Shown piece by piece: positions 34,240-43,662 of a DNA stretch of 60,343 nt (position 1 is its first letter; each line of letters opens with the position of its first letter). Where the stretch lies: NCBI GenBank assembly GCA_947624345.1, contig CANQJW010000002.1, forward strand, positions 1 through 60,343, in the 5' to 3' direction. The notes below the pieces were generated by a model that searched no databases, had not been told where the DNA came from, and saw nothing but the letters and a program-made list of their open reading frames with translations. This DNA is from an uncultured Clostridia bacterium (GTDB lineage: Bacteria > Bacillota > Clostridia > Oscillospirales > Ruminococcaceae). Position numbers and translations under genes: made by a program.

Positions 34240-34506
34240 TTACTTACGGATGCCGAGCTTTTCGATAGTAGCCCTGTATCTTTCAACATCCTTCTTCTGA
34301 AGATAGCTTAAGAGATTTCTTCTCTTACCAACCATCTTTAAAAGACCTCTTCTTGAGTGGTGGTCCTTCTTGTGAACCTTTAAATGCTCAGTCAAATCGT
34401 TGATCCTCTTTGTCAGAATTGCAATCTGAACCTCTGGTGAGCCTGTGTCTGTATCGTGCTTTCTGTTAGCTTCGATTACAGCTGTTTTTTCTTCTTTTCT
34501 TAGCAT
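34240..34506 (-). CDS. rpsO: 30S ribosomal protein S15
   Basis: The protein is 88 aa from the ATG at 34506 (AGAGGT upstream); the tracked 100-aa version includes 12 extra codons of leader. The sequence has the family pattern ([41 protein letters not shown]). S15 binds 16S rRNA early in assembly and often represses its own mRNA via a leader structure. It is transcribed from 34628-34656. Confidence 0.97.
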   Translation of the reverse strand: MLRKEEKTAVIEANRKHDTDTGSPEVQIAILTKRINDLTEHLKVHKKDHHSRRGLLKMVGKRRNLLSYLQKKDVERYRATIEKLGIRK

Positions 34507-34627
34507 AATTGTACCTCTTTTCTTGTTATTAACCACTGTCATAGATTAAGGTAAAGATACCTCCCTTTTCGGGCATTCGCCATAATCCACGGCATAGTTT
34601 TGGTTGCCTTTTATAACAACGGTAGTA
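34507..34627 (-). promoter_or_regulatory. rpsO leader, possible S15 autoregulatory RNA
   Basis: The ~115 nt untranslated leader has several short stems (for example GGTATC/..TACC and a GCCC-AAAA-GGG hairpin) before the ribosome binding site. S15 autoregulation is known in many bacteria through unrelated leader structures. I cannot assign it to a known leader class by eye. Confidence 0.4.
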
Positions 34628-34656
34628 ATATTACCACAAATTCTCTCAATTGTAAA
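34628..34656 (-). promoter_or_regulatory. promoter of rpsO, overlapped by an inverted repeat
   Basis: The minus strand has TTTACA, a 17-nt spacer and TAATAT. A 9-bp perfect inverted repeat AATTGTAAA/TTTACAATT with a 5-nt centre (34648-34670) covers the -35 region. Confidence 0.7.
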
Positions 34657-34700
34657 TAGTTTTTACAATTTTTTAATAATTTTACTTTCTTGCTTACAGT

Positions 34701-35558
34701 CTATTTGATATTCCTGTTCAACTTAGCGGCTGTCAGAGTATTCTGCATAAGCATAGCTATGGTCATAGGTCCTACTCCACCCGGAACTGGCGTAATATGA
34801 CTTGCGACCTTTGAAGCAGTTTCAAACTCAACGTCTCCGCACAGCTTTCCGTTATCGAGCCTGTTCATGCCGACGTCGATAACAACAGCGCCATCTTTTA
34901 TCATATCGCCCTTTATAAGGTTAGGAACGCCTACCGCCGCAACCAGAATATCGGCTTTCTTACACTCTGCCTTTAAATCCTTAGTCTTTGAATGGCAAAT
35001 TGTTACCGTTCCGCTTTTGTGAAGTAAAAGCATCGACATAGGCTTTCCGACTATATTACTTCTTCCGACCACTACACATTCCTTGCCCTTAATATCGACA
35101 CCGGTTGAGGCTATAAGCTCCATCACTCCTGCAGGAGTACACGGCAAAAAGCTGTAATCTCCTATCATGATCTTTCCTACGTTAACAGGGTGAAATGCGT
35201 CAACGTCCTTGTTAGGGTCAATATTATTGATTATCACATTCTCGTCAATATGCTTTGGAAGCGGAAGCTGACAGAGTATACCGTCAATTTTATCATCAAT
35301 GTTCAGCTTATTCACAAGCTTTAACAGCTCTTCCTCTGTAGTCTCCTCAGGTAGGGCGTATTCATAAGAATCAAAGCCTACATACTCGCAAGCCTTTTTC
35401 TTATTGTTTACATAAATTCTCGAAGCGGGATCATCACCAACGATTATTACTGCAAGACCTGCTGTAACTCCGTACTTTTTCTTAAGCAGTGCTGCTTCCT
35501 CTTTAATTCTGTCCTTTACGTTTTGTGATACTGCTTTTCCGTCAATAATATTACTCAT
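34701..35558 (-). CDS. folD: methylenetetrahydrofolate dehydrogenase/cyclohydrolase
   Basis: The protein is 285 aa. FolD interconverts methylene- and formyl-tetrahydrofolate using NADP, supplying one-carbon units for purines and formyl-Met. Signatures are VGDDPASRIYVNNKKKACEYVG (substrate Lys region), GILCQLPLPKH and the Rossmann loop VVGRSNIVGKPM, then TPVPGGVGPMT. Its first codons overlap lgt by 8 nt, so the two are translationally coupled. Confidence 0.96.
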   Translation of the reverse strand: MSNIIDGKAVSQNVKDRIKEEAALLKKKYGVTAGLAVIIVGDDPASRIYVNNKKKACEYVGFDSYEYALPEETTEEELLKLVNKLNIDDKIDGILCQLPLPKHIDENVIINNIDPNKDVDAFHPVNVGKIMIGDYSFLPCTPAGVMELIASTGVDIKGKECVVVGRSNIVGKPMSMLLLHKSGTVTICHSKTKDLKAECKKADILVAAVGVPNLIKGDMIKDGAVVIDVGMNRLDNGKLCGDVEFETASKVASHITPVPGGVGPMTIAMLMQNTLTAAKLNRNIK

Positions 35559-36867
35559 CTTGATTTTCCTCCTCTATGCTGTCAGCTTGCTCAACAGGCT
35601 CAAGCTCGTTAAGCTCTTCTATATCAGATTCATCTTCAATATTATCCATATACAGATCTAAAGACTCATCATCTTCGACGATAGGGTTATACTCTGCATC
35701 ACTATCTTCTATCTTTATATCAGGCTTAACTGCGTTCTTTCCAAACTTTTCATCATACTCAGCCTGTAAAGCAGAGAAATCCTCGCCTTTAGCTTTTGCT
35801 TCATTTATCTTTTTCTTGAGTTCCGACCTTTCAGCCTTCATTTTTTCAAACATATCATACTCAGCAAGCTGTTCCTTTGACAAAGCCGTATCAGCATACA
35901 GCTTATAATCCCCATTCCTCTTGACTATACTTCTAAACATGATTATAAGCACAACTGAAACCAGAACACAGGTTCCTGCAACAAGCTCTGATACCTTTAT
36001 ATTTGCAAGGTAAAGACTATCCGTTCTCAGCATTTCGATAAAAAATCTTCCCAAGCCATACCAACCGATGTACATCAAGAAAATCTCGCCATCGAACTTT
36101 CTGTGCTTTGCATATAAGTGAAGTATAACAAAGCCCAAGATACACCACAGAGATTCATACAAAAAGCAAGGGTGAACAGGTGCATACTGGTCAACCACAA
36201 CTCCTGCCTTATCAACAAGATCGGTCTTAACCTGTCCGAGATAATCAACTGTTTTTGCGCTCATCATTCCCCATGGAAGCGTTGTGTTTGAGCCAAAAGC
36301 CTCCTGATTGAAGAAGTTTCCCCATCTTCCTATTGCCTGTCCTATAAGAAAGCAGGGTGCAACAACATCAAGCAGAGTTATCAACTTCAGCTTTTTGATT
36401 TTAGCTATTATTCCGCCGACAAGGATTGCACCAATCAGCCCTCCGTAAATGGCCAGTCCGCCGTCACGAACACTTATTACTGCTCTCCAGTCGATAGAAC
36501 CCGATTCTGTCATATAATCGCTCAGGCTGAATATTACATAATAAAGCCTTGCTCCGATAATAGCGCCTATCAATCCGCCAATAATCGAATCGGTTGCCTT
36601 GTCAGGGTTGATCCCAAAGCTTCTCATTTTCCTGAAGCCGTATATCATTGCAATTAGAATTCCGAGTGCGATTAAAAAGCCGTACCAATAAATCACGAAA
36701 TTAGTTCCAGGGATTTTAAACATAACATTGTTAAGCTTAAATCCGTTTGTGAAGATATTATCTCCTCCCAAAAACGGGAAATAAACCTTATCAGGATTTG
36801 CAATGATTTCTCCCTGTTTAGTTTGTGATACTGTCTTTGCTAACATTTCTAGCGTCAATGCTGTCAT
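35551..36867 (-). CDS. lgt: prolipoprotein diacylglyceryl transferase with acidic C-terminal extension
   Basis: The protein is 438 aa, well above the ~260-300 aa of standard Lgt. Seven membrane helices hold the Lgt signature (GQAIGRWGNFFNQEAFG) and RDGGLAIYGGLIG. It transfers diacylglycerol from phosphatidylglycerol to lipobox cysteines, as needed for the potD-type lipoprotein in this window. The last ~110 residues (from about 328) are a soluble, coiled-coil-like and then very acidic tail (EDDESLDLYMDNIEDESDIE) that is unusual; role unknown. It lies upstream of folD and 12 nt after the M16 peptidase gene. Confidence 0.93.
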   Translation of the reverse strand: MTALTLEMLAKTVSQTKQGEIIANPDKVYFPFLGGDNIFTNGFKLNNVMFKIPGTNFVIYWYGFLIALGILIAMIYGFRKMRSFGINPDKATDSIIGGLIGAIIGARLYYVIFSLSDYMTESGSIDWRAVISVRDGGLAIYGGLIGAILVGGIIAKIKKLKLITLLDVVAPCFLIGQAIGRWGNFFNQEAFGSNTTLPWGMMSAKTVDYLGQVKTDLVDKAGVVVDQYAPVHPCFLYESLWCILGFVILHLYAKHRKFDGEIFLMYIGWYGLGRFFIEMLRTDSLYLANIKVSELVAGTCVLVSVVLIIMFRSIVKRNGDYKLYADTALSKEQLAEYDMFEKMKAERSELKKKINEAKAKGEDFSALQAEYDEKFGKNAVKPDIKIEDSDAEYNPIVEDDESLDLYMDNIEDESDIEELNELEPVEQADSIEEENQDE

Positions 36868-36879
36868 TTAAAGTCCTCC

Positions 36880-38166
36880 TTAGGTGTTTGATTCCACTAT
36901 CGTTATAGCAGTCTTTTTATTGTCAAATAAAATATCTATACAATCCAAAATATCCTTTTCAGTGATCTGGGCTAACGCTTCTATATTTTCAAAAGCGTCA
37001 ACTCCTATAAGCAGGTCAGATTCGAACATCAGTGTTGCACATTTCTCTGCACTGTTTAGTCCGCTTATCAGCTTACCGTATTCAGCCTTTTTAATAATCT
37101 CAAATAAACCCCTATCTATACCCTCGGCTTTTATCCTATCTATCTCAGCCTTTATTCTATTAAACACCTCCTGCGGAGACTTCGACTCACCGCAAAATAC
37201 ACTTGCAAAAAATCCGTCGCCTGAATCAACCTCTGTATAGAAATTGGAATTTATAAGTCCCTCATAATATAATTCCTTATAAAGCTCTGAAGTCGAACCG
37301 CAGATTAAATTAAGCAAAATTGATGCCTCGAGTTCTTTTTTAACTCTTTCTTTTCCATCAAACGGAATTGATTTATATCCAATGGCAAAAATCGGGGTGC
37401 CTACTGGCATTGTCACGACTAACTTATCCTCATTTACCTCTTCAGGCTCATCAGGGAAAGCAGTTTCAAGCTCAGGGTTTTCCTTAACCTTTAAATGCTC
37501 ATCGCATATTGCCAGAACCTCATCAAGCTTGATGTTTCCGGCGATAGCAAGAGCCATATTGTTCAGATTATAGAATGTGTTATAACAGCTATAAAGCAAG
37601 TCTGCGTCAATCTTTGCTATTGACTCAACAGTTCCTGCAATCTCAATTTTAACAGGGTGATTTACATAAAGACACCTCAGCAGATTAAAGAAAACCTGCC
37701 GCCATGGGGTGTCCTCGCACATTCTTATTTCCTGACCGATTATTCCCTGCTCTTTATCAACAGTTTCCTGAGTGAAGTATGGTGCCTGAACAAAGTCAAG
37801 CAAAATCTTCAGAGATTCCTGATAATTCTCTGTACAGCTGAACAGATATGCCGTCTGATCAAAAGAGGTATACGCATTTCCGCTTGCACCTGTTTCTGCA
37901 TACAGCTCAAAAACATCGCAATCCTCATTCTCAAAAAGCTTATGCTCAAGAAAATGTGCTATACCCTCGGGAACCTCTATAAAATCTTTATCTTTCTTTG
38001 TCTTGAACTTTGTGTTTATCGAGCCGTATTTTGTGCCAAACAAGGCATAGACTGACGAAAACTCAGGCATCTCCCAAACCAGAATATTAAGCCCTGATGG
38101 GTGCTTTATTTTATAATAACTCTCGCCAATTCTATCGCTTTTTATTGTTTGCTTTTCAACACCCAC
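36880..38166 (-). CDS. M16-family zinc peptidase, YmfH-like (catalytic)
   Basis: The protein is 428 aa. The inverted zinc motif HFLEH (EGIAHFLEHKLF) and the downstream Glu (ITNEE-type region, EQGIIGQEIRM) mark an active M16 (pitrilysin) peptidase. The start is a GTG that shares one base with the stop of the preceding gene (TAGTG), with GGAGGTG at good distance. It is paired with the M16-like protein encoded immediately upstream that lacks the motif; such YmfF/YmfH pairs are known in Firmicutes and probably form a heterodimer. Substrate unknown. Confidence 0.9.
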   Translation of the reverse strand: MGVEKQTIKSDRIGESYYKIKHPSGLNILVWEMPEFSSVYALFGTKYGSINTKFKTKKDKDFIEVPEGIAHFLEHKLFENEDCDVFELYAETGASGNAYTSFDQTAYLFSCTENYQESLKILLDFVQAPYFTQETVDKEQGIIGQEIRMCEDTPWRQVFFNLLRCLYVNHPVKIEIAGTVESIAKIDADLLYSCYNTFYNLNNMALAIAGNIKLDEVLAICDEHLKVKENPELETAFPDEPEEVNEDKLVVTMPVGTPIFAIGYKSIPFDGKERVKKELEASILLNLICGSTSELYKELYYEGLINSNFYTEVDSGDGFFASVFCGESKSPQEVFNRIKAEIDRIKAEGIDRGLFEIIKKAEYGKLISGLNSAEKCATLMFESDLLIGVDAFENIEALAQITEKDILDCIDILFDNKKTAITIVESNT

Positions 38167-39446
38167 TATTCAGCACCTCCCTTATCATCGCCTGACATAA
38201 TATAAACGGTATCCAGCTTATAGCTCTTGGCAGCTTGAATTATATCCTCTCTCTTAATGCCTTTATACTTTTCTATTGCATCCTCAGGCGAGAAATCTCT
38301 GTTCCAAACGCATAGCTGAGTAAGCCACCATGTCGCCAGACCTGAGGCACTATCATTATAAGAACGCATTGAACCGCATACCGCTGTTTTTGCATTGTCA
38401 AGCTCTTCATCGGAAAAATTACCGCTTGCCATCTCATCAAGCTGTTTTATAATTTCACTCTTTGCATTACCCAGATTTGTTTCCTCCACACCGCTGTCTA
38501 TCAGCATAACTCCCTTTTCTGATAGAATGTTTGAAGCACAATAGTAGCATAGGCTCAGCTTCTCACGGACATTCATAAACAGCTTTGATGACGGAAGTCC
38601 TCCGAACATTAGCGAAAATAATTTAAGTTGTTCTGGGTCTTTAATATCCGTTTTAAATGCAAGTACCATTTTGCTTTGAAGAACGTCGAATTTCTCATTA
38701 ACCTCGGCAGGAGTTTCCTTAAGTGGGCTAAGTGATACAAATTCATCAGATGTTACTTCTCTTTCAAGTCCGTCAAATCTGCTTTTTATCAGGCTTATTG
38801 TGTTTTCAAAATCCCCTCCGCCTGAGACTGTTATCTCTATGCGTGATGTTTTCAGCATTTCCTTATACTCTTCAAACGCCTCAACTGGAGTGAGCTTTTC
38901 AAGCGCTTCAACCGTTCCGTCCAGAGGAATACCGGCAGGCTCGTTTTGAAAAACTGTTTCAAGAGCCTTATCAATAGCATATCCCCTTTTATCGCTTATC
39001 TTGTTATTGATATTGTCAATCAGCTCACGCTTGATTATTTCAAAATCGCTTTCATTGAAAATTCCATTAACTAAATTAGGCGAAAAGATACAATCAAGTA
39101 AAATTTCAGTCACTCTATTCGTAATTTCTTCATTCTCAAGTGCAAATCTGTCGCATATACAATTTGCTCCCAGATAGAACGCCTGACAGTCACCTAGCCT
39201 GAAAACGCTTTGTGAAAGTCCTGCTCCATAAAGCCTTGCAAGATACTTTGTAAGCTTTGTTCTTGTCGGGTATTTTGAGTTAGAGGTCTGAAGCACTCTT
39301 GTAACCAAAGAATACGCAGATGCTTTTTTCTCATCTACCCTTGAAATAAATCTTACTCCTATTGTATTCACGTTAAACTTCTTATCGTGTATGGTTGTTA
39401 TATAAATCCCGTCGGAAATTTTCTCTCTTTTTTTATTATTCGCCAT
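38166..39446 (-). CDS. M16-family peptidase-like protein, YmfF-like (no catalytic motif)
   Basis: The protein is 426 aa. The M16 fold is recognisable (NTIGVRFISRVDEKKASAYSL; LSLCYYCASNI), but the HxxEH zinc motif expected near residue 50 is missing, so it is probably the non-catalytic partner of the next gene, which overlaps it by one base. It is the first gene of the M16-M16-lgt-folD transcript, with a promoter at 39471-39499. Confidence 0.88.
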   Translation of the reverse strand: MANNKKREKISDGIYITTIHDKKFNVNTIGVRFISRVDEKKASAYSLVTRVLQTSNSKYPTRTKLTKYLARLYGAGLSQSVFRLGDCQAFYLGANCICDRFALENEEITNRVTEILLDCIFSPNLVNGIFNESDFEIIKRELIDNINNKISDKRGYAIDKALETVFQNEPAGIPLDGTVEALEKLTPVEAFEEYKEMLKTSRIEITVSGGGDFENTISLIKSRFDGLEREVTSDEFVSLSPLKETPAEVNEKFDVLQSKMVLAFKTDIKDPEQLKLFSLMFGGLPSSKLFMNVREKLSLCYYCASNILSEKGVMLIDSGVEETNLGNAKSEIIKQLDEMASGNFSDEELDNAKTAVCGSMRSYNDSASGLATWWLTQLCVWNRDFSPEDAIEKYKGIKREDIIQAAKSYKLDTVYIMSGDDKGGAE

Positions 39447-39470
39447 TATTATTCTCCATTCAAAAATACT

Positions 39471-39499
39471 ATAATCATAACCGACATTACCTATGTCAA
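39471..39499 (-). promoter_or_regulatory. promoter of the M16-M16-lgt-folD operon
   Basis: The minus strand has TTGACA, a 17-nt spacer and GATTAT. Confidence 0.6.
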
Positions 39500-39525
39500 T
39501 TTTTTTAACTTACTAAACAATGCAG

Positions 39526-39677
39526 TATTTTTAAGGAAAGCCCTCTTTTTCATTTCAGAGCTTTCCCTCTTTATACCTTTTGCTGAATTCACTACATAAT
39601 GAATTTCGTCAACTGCGGTTGATGACCGGACTCTGCCCTTGACCCTCAAGCCTTTTTCAAAAGATAAAAGCTTTTAA
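39526..39677 (+). repeat. structured intergenic repeat, copy B (plus orientation)
   Basis: This ~150 bp noncoding element lies between dnaE and the M16 operon, antisense to dnaE. It has the first hairpin (GGAAAG ... CTTTCC, 39535-39566), the second (CGTCAAC-TGCG-GTTGATG, 39607-39624), ACTCTGCCCTTGACC and AAGCCTTTTTCAAAAG. It is shorter and more diverged than copy C, yet the second stem stays paired through compensating changes. The rest of the 321-bp gap holds the M16 promoter and AT-rich sequence. Confidence 0.7.
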
Positions 39678-39767
39678 TTTTCACCAGACTTTTAAATAAT
39701 CAAAACAATTATATTTAATGTTATTATACCATAAATTATTATGTTTTACCACGATTTTTTACTTTTT

Positions 39768-42700
39768 CTACTTTAAGACAATATTATCCTCACCCAGAAT
39801 GTCTGTAAGCTGAATTAAAAATTCATTGGTAATCTTAACACCTGTAATCTCTTTGTGCATTGTTTTTTTATTTATATCATCAAAATAAAAATATACCTTT
39901 GACTGACCTTTGTTTTCCCTTGAGCATTTAACTATGTCATTGATCTTCTGCTTGTCAGATGAATTGAGCTTAAGCCATAATACCTTATCTTTAAAAGAGT
40001 TATCAAAAGACTCCAGACTCACAATATCCTCAGCAATTATTTTAGGCGGCTCGTCCTCTTTAAAGGAAATTCTGCCGCTGATAATAAGAATAGAACCGTC
40101 GCTCAGTATGTTCTTGAACTGCTCAAACTGGTTAGGGAAAATAATAACCTCCGCCTCACCTGTCTGATCCTCAAATCTGGTAAAAGCCATTTGCAAATTA
40201 CTCTTGGTCGTATACAGCTTTTTATAAGTGAGCATAGCAAAAATCTTTACCTTATCATCGTCTTTGTATTTAGATGTAAAACTAGTTTCTTCATTCTGAT
40301 TTACTATATCGCCAATGGGCGTAAATCTTGCCGCCCTAACAATTTGCGAATAACTGTCAAGAGGATGCCCCGAAACATATATGCCGATTATCTGCTTTTC
40401 CATTGCAAGCAATTCGCTTTTACTAAACTCATCAACATAAGGTATTTCCAGCTCTAATGATCTGTCACTGCTTTCGGAAACATCTCCGAACAGATCCATC
40501 TGCCCCGAAATATTTCTACGCTTATTATCATCTAAGCTTTTCAAAATCATTTCATAGCTTTGTATCATCTGTTTGCGGTTAGTCGGGAAACAGTCAAACG
40601 CTCCGCTTTTTATAAGCACCTCTATTACTCTCACATTGATATTATCATACATTCTCTCGCAGAAGTCCTGAAGCGATTTAAAGTCTCCGCGCATCTGACG
40701 CTCGGCAATTATCTTAGCAATAACCCCTTTGCCAAGTGATTTTATCGCCAATAGTGCAAAGCGTATGCCGTCCTTTTCAACGATAAAGCCCTCTTCGCTT
40801 TTGTTTATATCTAGGTTTAGCACCTTGATATTATTCTTCTCACACTCTGCAATATACTCAACAAGCTTTGTGGTGTTATCAGTTATCACAGAGGTCATAA
40901 GTGACGCCATATACGGCTTGTAGTAGTGACATTTCAAGTATGCTGTCTGATATGTCACAGTCGCATAAGCTGTCGCATGGGATTTGTTATAAGCATAAGA
41001 TGCAAAGGAAGTCATCTCATCGAAAATTTCATTTGCAATGCTCTCCTCAACTCCGTTAGCAACTGCTCCCACGCAGTTTACAGTTCCATCGGGATTTTTC
41101 TCACCGTAAATGAAAGCCTTACGCTCCGCCTCCAATATCTTGTGCTTTTTCTTTGCCATTGCACGCCTTACAATATCAGCTCTGCCATAAGAATACCCTG
41201 CCAGTGTTCTGAAAATCTGCATAACCTGCTCCTGATAAACAATGCACCCGTAAGTAACATCTAAAATATTCTTTAAAAGCGGTGTTTTGTAATTAACAAA
41301 TTCAGAGTTGTGACGGTTTCTTATATACGTCGGGATAGATTCCATAGGACCTGGACGATAGAGAGAAATGACAGCTATCAGGTCTTCAAACTTCTCAGGT
41401 TGAAGCTTCATAATAGTGGCTTTCATTCCTGCACTTTCAAGCTGGAAAACTCCGTCTGTCTTGCCTTTTGAAATCATTTCAAAAACAGCTTTGTCATCAA
41501 ATGGAATATTCTTTATATCAAAATCAGGTTCTGTATTTCGTATAAGCTTTTGGCAATTGTTTATTACAGTCAGGTTGCGAAGTCCCAGAAAATCAATCTT
41601 TAAAAGTCCAAGGCTCTCTAAAACTGTCATTGTATATTGGGTAACATTCTGTCCGTCGTTGCTCTGAAGTGGGACATATTCATCAACGGAATCTTTTGTG
41701 ATTACAACACCTGCTGCGTGGGTTGAGGTGTTTCTTGGCATTCCCTCGATATTTTTTGCCATATCAATTAGCTCTTTTATCTTCTCGTCCTTGTTATATA
41801 ATTCCCTTAGCTCTGATGACTTTTCCAAAGCCTTTTCAATTGTGATATTTATCTCTCTTGGAATAAGCTTTGCTAACTTATCTCCCGTCTGGTAAGGAAG
41901 TGCCATTGCCCTTGCAACATCTCTTATCACTGCTCTTGCACCCAGTGTTCCAAAAGTGATTATCTGAGCAACATGATCTGAGCCATATTTGTTATAAACA
42001 TAATCGATAACATTTTGCCGTCCGTCAATACAAAAATCAACATCAAAGTCGGGCATTGAAACTCTTTCAGGGTTTAAAAATCTCTCAAAAAGAAGATTGT
42101 ATTTAAGCGGGTCAACCTCTGTTATGCCAATGCAATAAGCACACAGACTTCCTGCACCTGAACCTCTTCCGGGACCAACAGGAATGTCTCGCTGTTTTGC
42201 ATAATTTATAAAATCCCAGACTATTAGATAGTAGTCGACATACCCCATTTGAATGATAACATCAATCTCGTAAGCAAGCCTTTTATAGGCCTCTTCAGTT
42301 GGTGTGCCATATCTCTCAATCAAGCCTTTTTGGCACATTTCTTTAAAATATTCTGTGTTATCATCAACGCCGTCAATATGAAAATATGGCAGCTTTGTCT
42401 TTCCAAATTCAAGTTCAACATTGCACATATCGGCAATTACCCTTGTGTTGGAAATTGCCTGAGGTGTGCTTTTAAAAAGATCACTCATCTCGTCTCCGCT
42501 TTTTACATAAAACTCCTCTGTCGGGAATTCGAGCGACTTAGGATCATTGATAGTCGTGTTGGTTGAAATGCACATCAGAATCCGCTGCGAATGTGCATCA
42601 CTCTTTGAGATGTAGTGACAGTCGTTTGTTGCAACAAGCGGGATACCAGTTTCCTCAGACAACTTAAACTGAACGGGTAAAATCCTCTCTTGGTCATAGA

Positions 42701-43238
42701 AATTCTGATTCTGAACCTCGATATAATAATTGCCCTTGCCAAAAATCTCCTGATAGAGAAGAGCCGTTTCTTTAGCGCCGTTATAATTGCCATCAGACAG
42801 CTTTCGTGCAACCTCTCCTGCCAGACAAGCCGACAAACAGATAAGACCCTTGCTATGTTTTTTAAGACTCTCTATATCGACCCTCGGCTTCGAATAAAAG
42901 CCCTCTGTGTAGCTTATTGTAACAAGCTTTATCAGGTTTTGATACCCCTCATTATTCTTGCATAGCAATATAAGATGATAAGGCGATGAATCAATTTTGT
43001 TTACCTTATCAAATCTCGTTCTTGGAGCAACATAAACCTCACAGCCGATTATAGGCTTTATCCCTTGTTTTTTACACTCGTTATAAAACAGGGCAGCGGC
43101 ATACATATTTCCGTGGTCGGTTACAGCTATAGCATTTTGTCCTAAATCATTTGCTTTTTTAACAAGATCACTTACTCTGCAAGCACCGTCTAAAAGCGAA
43201 TACTCGCTATGAACATGAAGATGTACAAAATCAGTCAT
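39768..43238 (-). CDS. dnaE: DNA polymerase III alpha subunit (DnaE)
   Basis: The protein is 1156 aa from the ATG at 43238 (AAAGGAG upstream). An N-terminal PHP domain (HLHVHSEYSLLDGA) is followed by the C-family polymerase core (PGRGSGAGSLCAY, PDFDVDFC with catalytic Asp residues), the tandem helix-hairpin-helix region and a C-terminal OB domain (about 1000-1090). It lacks the exonuclease insertion of PolC, so it is the DnaE type. In Gram-positives it extends primers and assists PolC at the fork. It is the last gene of the murD-to-dnaE run. I see no clear terminator after it. Confidence 0.95.
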   Translation of the reverse strand: MTDFVHLHVHSEYSLLDGACRVSDLVKKANDLGQNAIAVTDHGNMYAAALFYNECKKQGIKPIIGCEVYVAPRTRFDKVNKIDSSPYHLILLCKNNEGYQNLIKLVTISYTEGFYSKPRVDIESLKKHSKGLICLSACLAGEVARKLSDGNYNGAKETALLYQEIFGKGNYYIEVQNQNFYDQERILPVQFKLSEETGIPLVATNDCHYISKSDAHSQRILMCISTNTTINDPKSLEFPTEEFYVKSGDEMSDLFKSTPQAISNTRVIADMCNVELEFGKTKLPYFHIDGVDDNTEYFKEMCQKGLIERYGTPTEEAYKRLAYEIDVIIQMGYVDYYLIVWDFINYAKQRDIPVGPGRGSGAGSLCAYCIGITEVDPLKYNLLFERFLNPERVSMPDFDVDFCIDGRQNVIDYVYNKYGSDHVAQIITFGTLGARAVIRDVARAMALPYQTGDKLAKLIPREINITIEKALEKSSELRELYNKDEKIKELIDMAKNIEGMPRNTSTHAAGVVITKDSVDEYVPLQSNDGQNVTQYTMTVLESLGLLKIDFLGLRNLTVINNCQKLIRNTEPDFDIKNIPFDDKAVFEMISKGKTDGVFQLESAGMKATIMKLQPEKFEDLIAVISLYRPGPMESIPTYIRNRHNSEFVNYKTPLLKNILDVTYGCIVYQEQVMQIFRTLAGYSYGRADIVRRAMAKKKHKILEAERKAFIYGEKNPDGTVNCVGAVANGVEESIANEIFDEMTSFASYAYNKSHATAYATVTYQTAYLKCHYYKPYMASLMTSVITDNTTKLVEYIAECEKNNIKVLNLDINKSEEGFIVEKDGIRFALLAIKSLGKGVIAKIIAERQMRGDFKSLQDFCERMYDNINVRVIEVLIKSGAFDCFPTNRKQMIQSYEMILKSLDDNKRRNISGQMDLFGDVSESSDRSLELEIPYVDEFSKSELLAMEKQIIGIYVSGHPLDSYSQIVRAARFTPIGDIVNQNEETSFTSKYKDDDKVKIFAMLTYKKLYTTKSNLQMAFTRFEDQTGEAEVIIFPNQFEQFKNILSDGSILIISGRISFKEDEPPKIIAEDIVSLESFDNSFKDKVLWLKLNSSDKQKINDIVKCSRENKGQSKVYFYFDDINKKTMHKEITGVKITNEFLIQLTDILGEDNIVLK

Positions 43239-43323
43239 ATCCAACCACTCCTTTCTATGAAACCGCTATTTAAATTAAGCAAATCTAGGCTTGAACACAA
43301 AATCACAAGCCCCAAAATATGTA

Positions 43324-43617
43324 CTAGTTTTTAGTATTATGCTTTTTATAAATAAAATAAAGAAGTCCTATTAGACAGGCAATGTTCAAAATAAAAATAA
43401 ATACAAACGCTCCTGTTCCAATTCCGCCTGACATTTTCACAATAGATGAAATAATCATAACAATTCCCATTAAAGCAAGAGAATATCCTGTTTCATTGGT
43501 AAACTCCATCTTGCTGTCGCTTTCCTTTGAACCATTCTTCTTTGCGTCTCTGACCATTTTGATAAGCCAGACACCTGCCGCTGTAATCAATACTCCTAAC
43601 AATAAAATAACAATCAT
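43324..43617 (-). CDS. hypothetical three-helix membrane protein
   Basis: The protein is 97 aa with about three transmembrane helices (residues 2-20, 47-63, 69-90) and a short Lys/Ser-rich loop. I do not recognise the family. It lies between whiA and dnaE with intergenic gaps of 45 and 85 nt, so it is likely co-transcribed. A start codon with AGGAGG supports it being real. Confidence 0.55.
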   Translation of the reverse strand: MIVILLLGVLITAAGVWLIKMVRDAKKNGSKESDSKMEFTNETGYSLALMGIVMIISSIVKMSGGIGTGAFVFIFILNIACLIGLLYFIYKKHNTKN

Positions 43618-43662
43618 AAATATACCTCCTATTTTTTATATATCCCTATCTGCCTTATGCAG

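Noticed and set aside
37657-38055. 132-aa plus-strand ORF inside the M16 gene
   Set aside because: Antisense to a well-supported gene, with no start signals and no recognisable domain.
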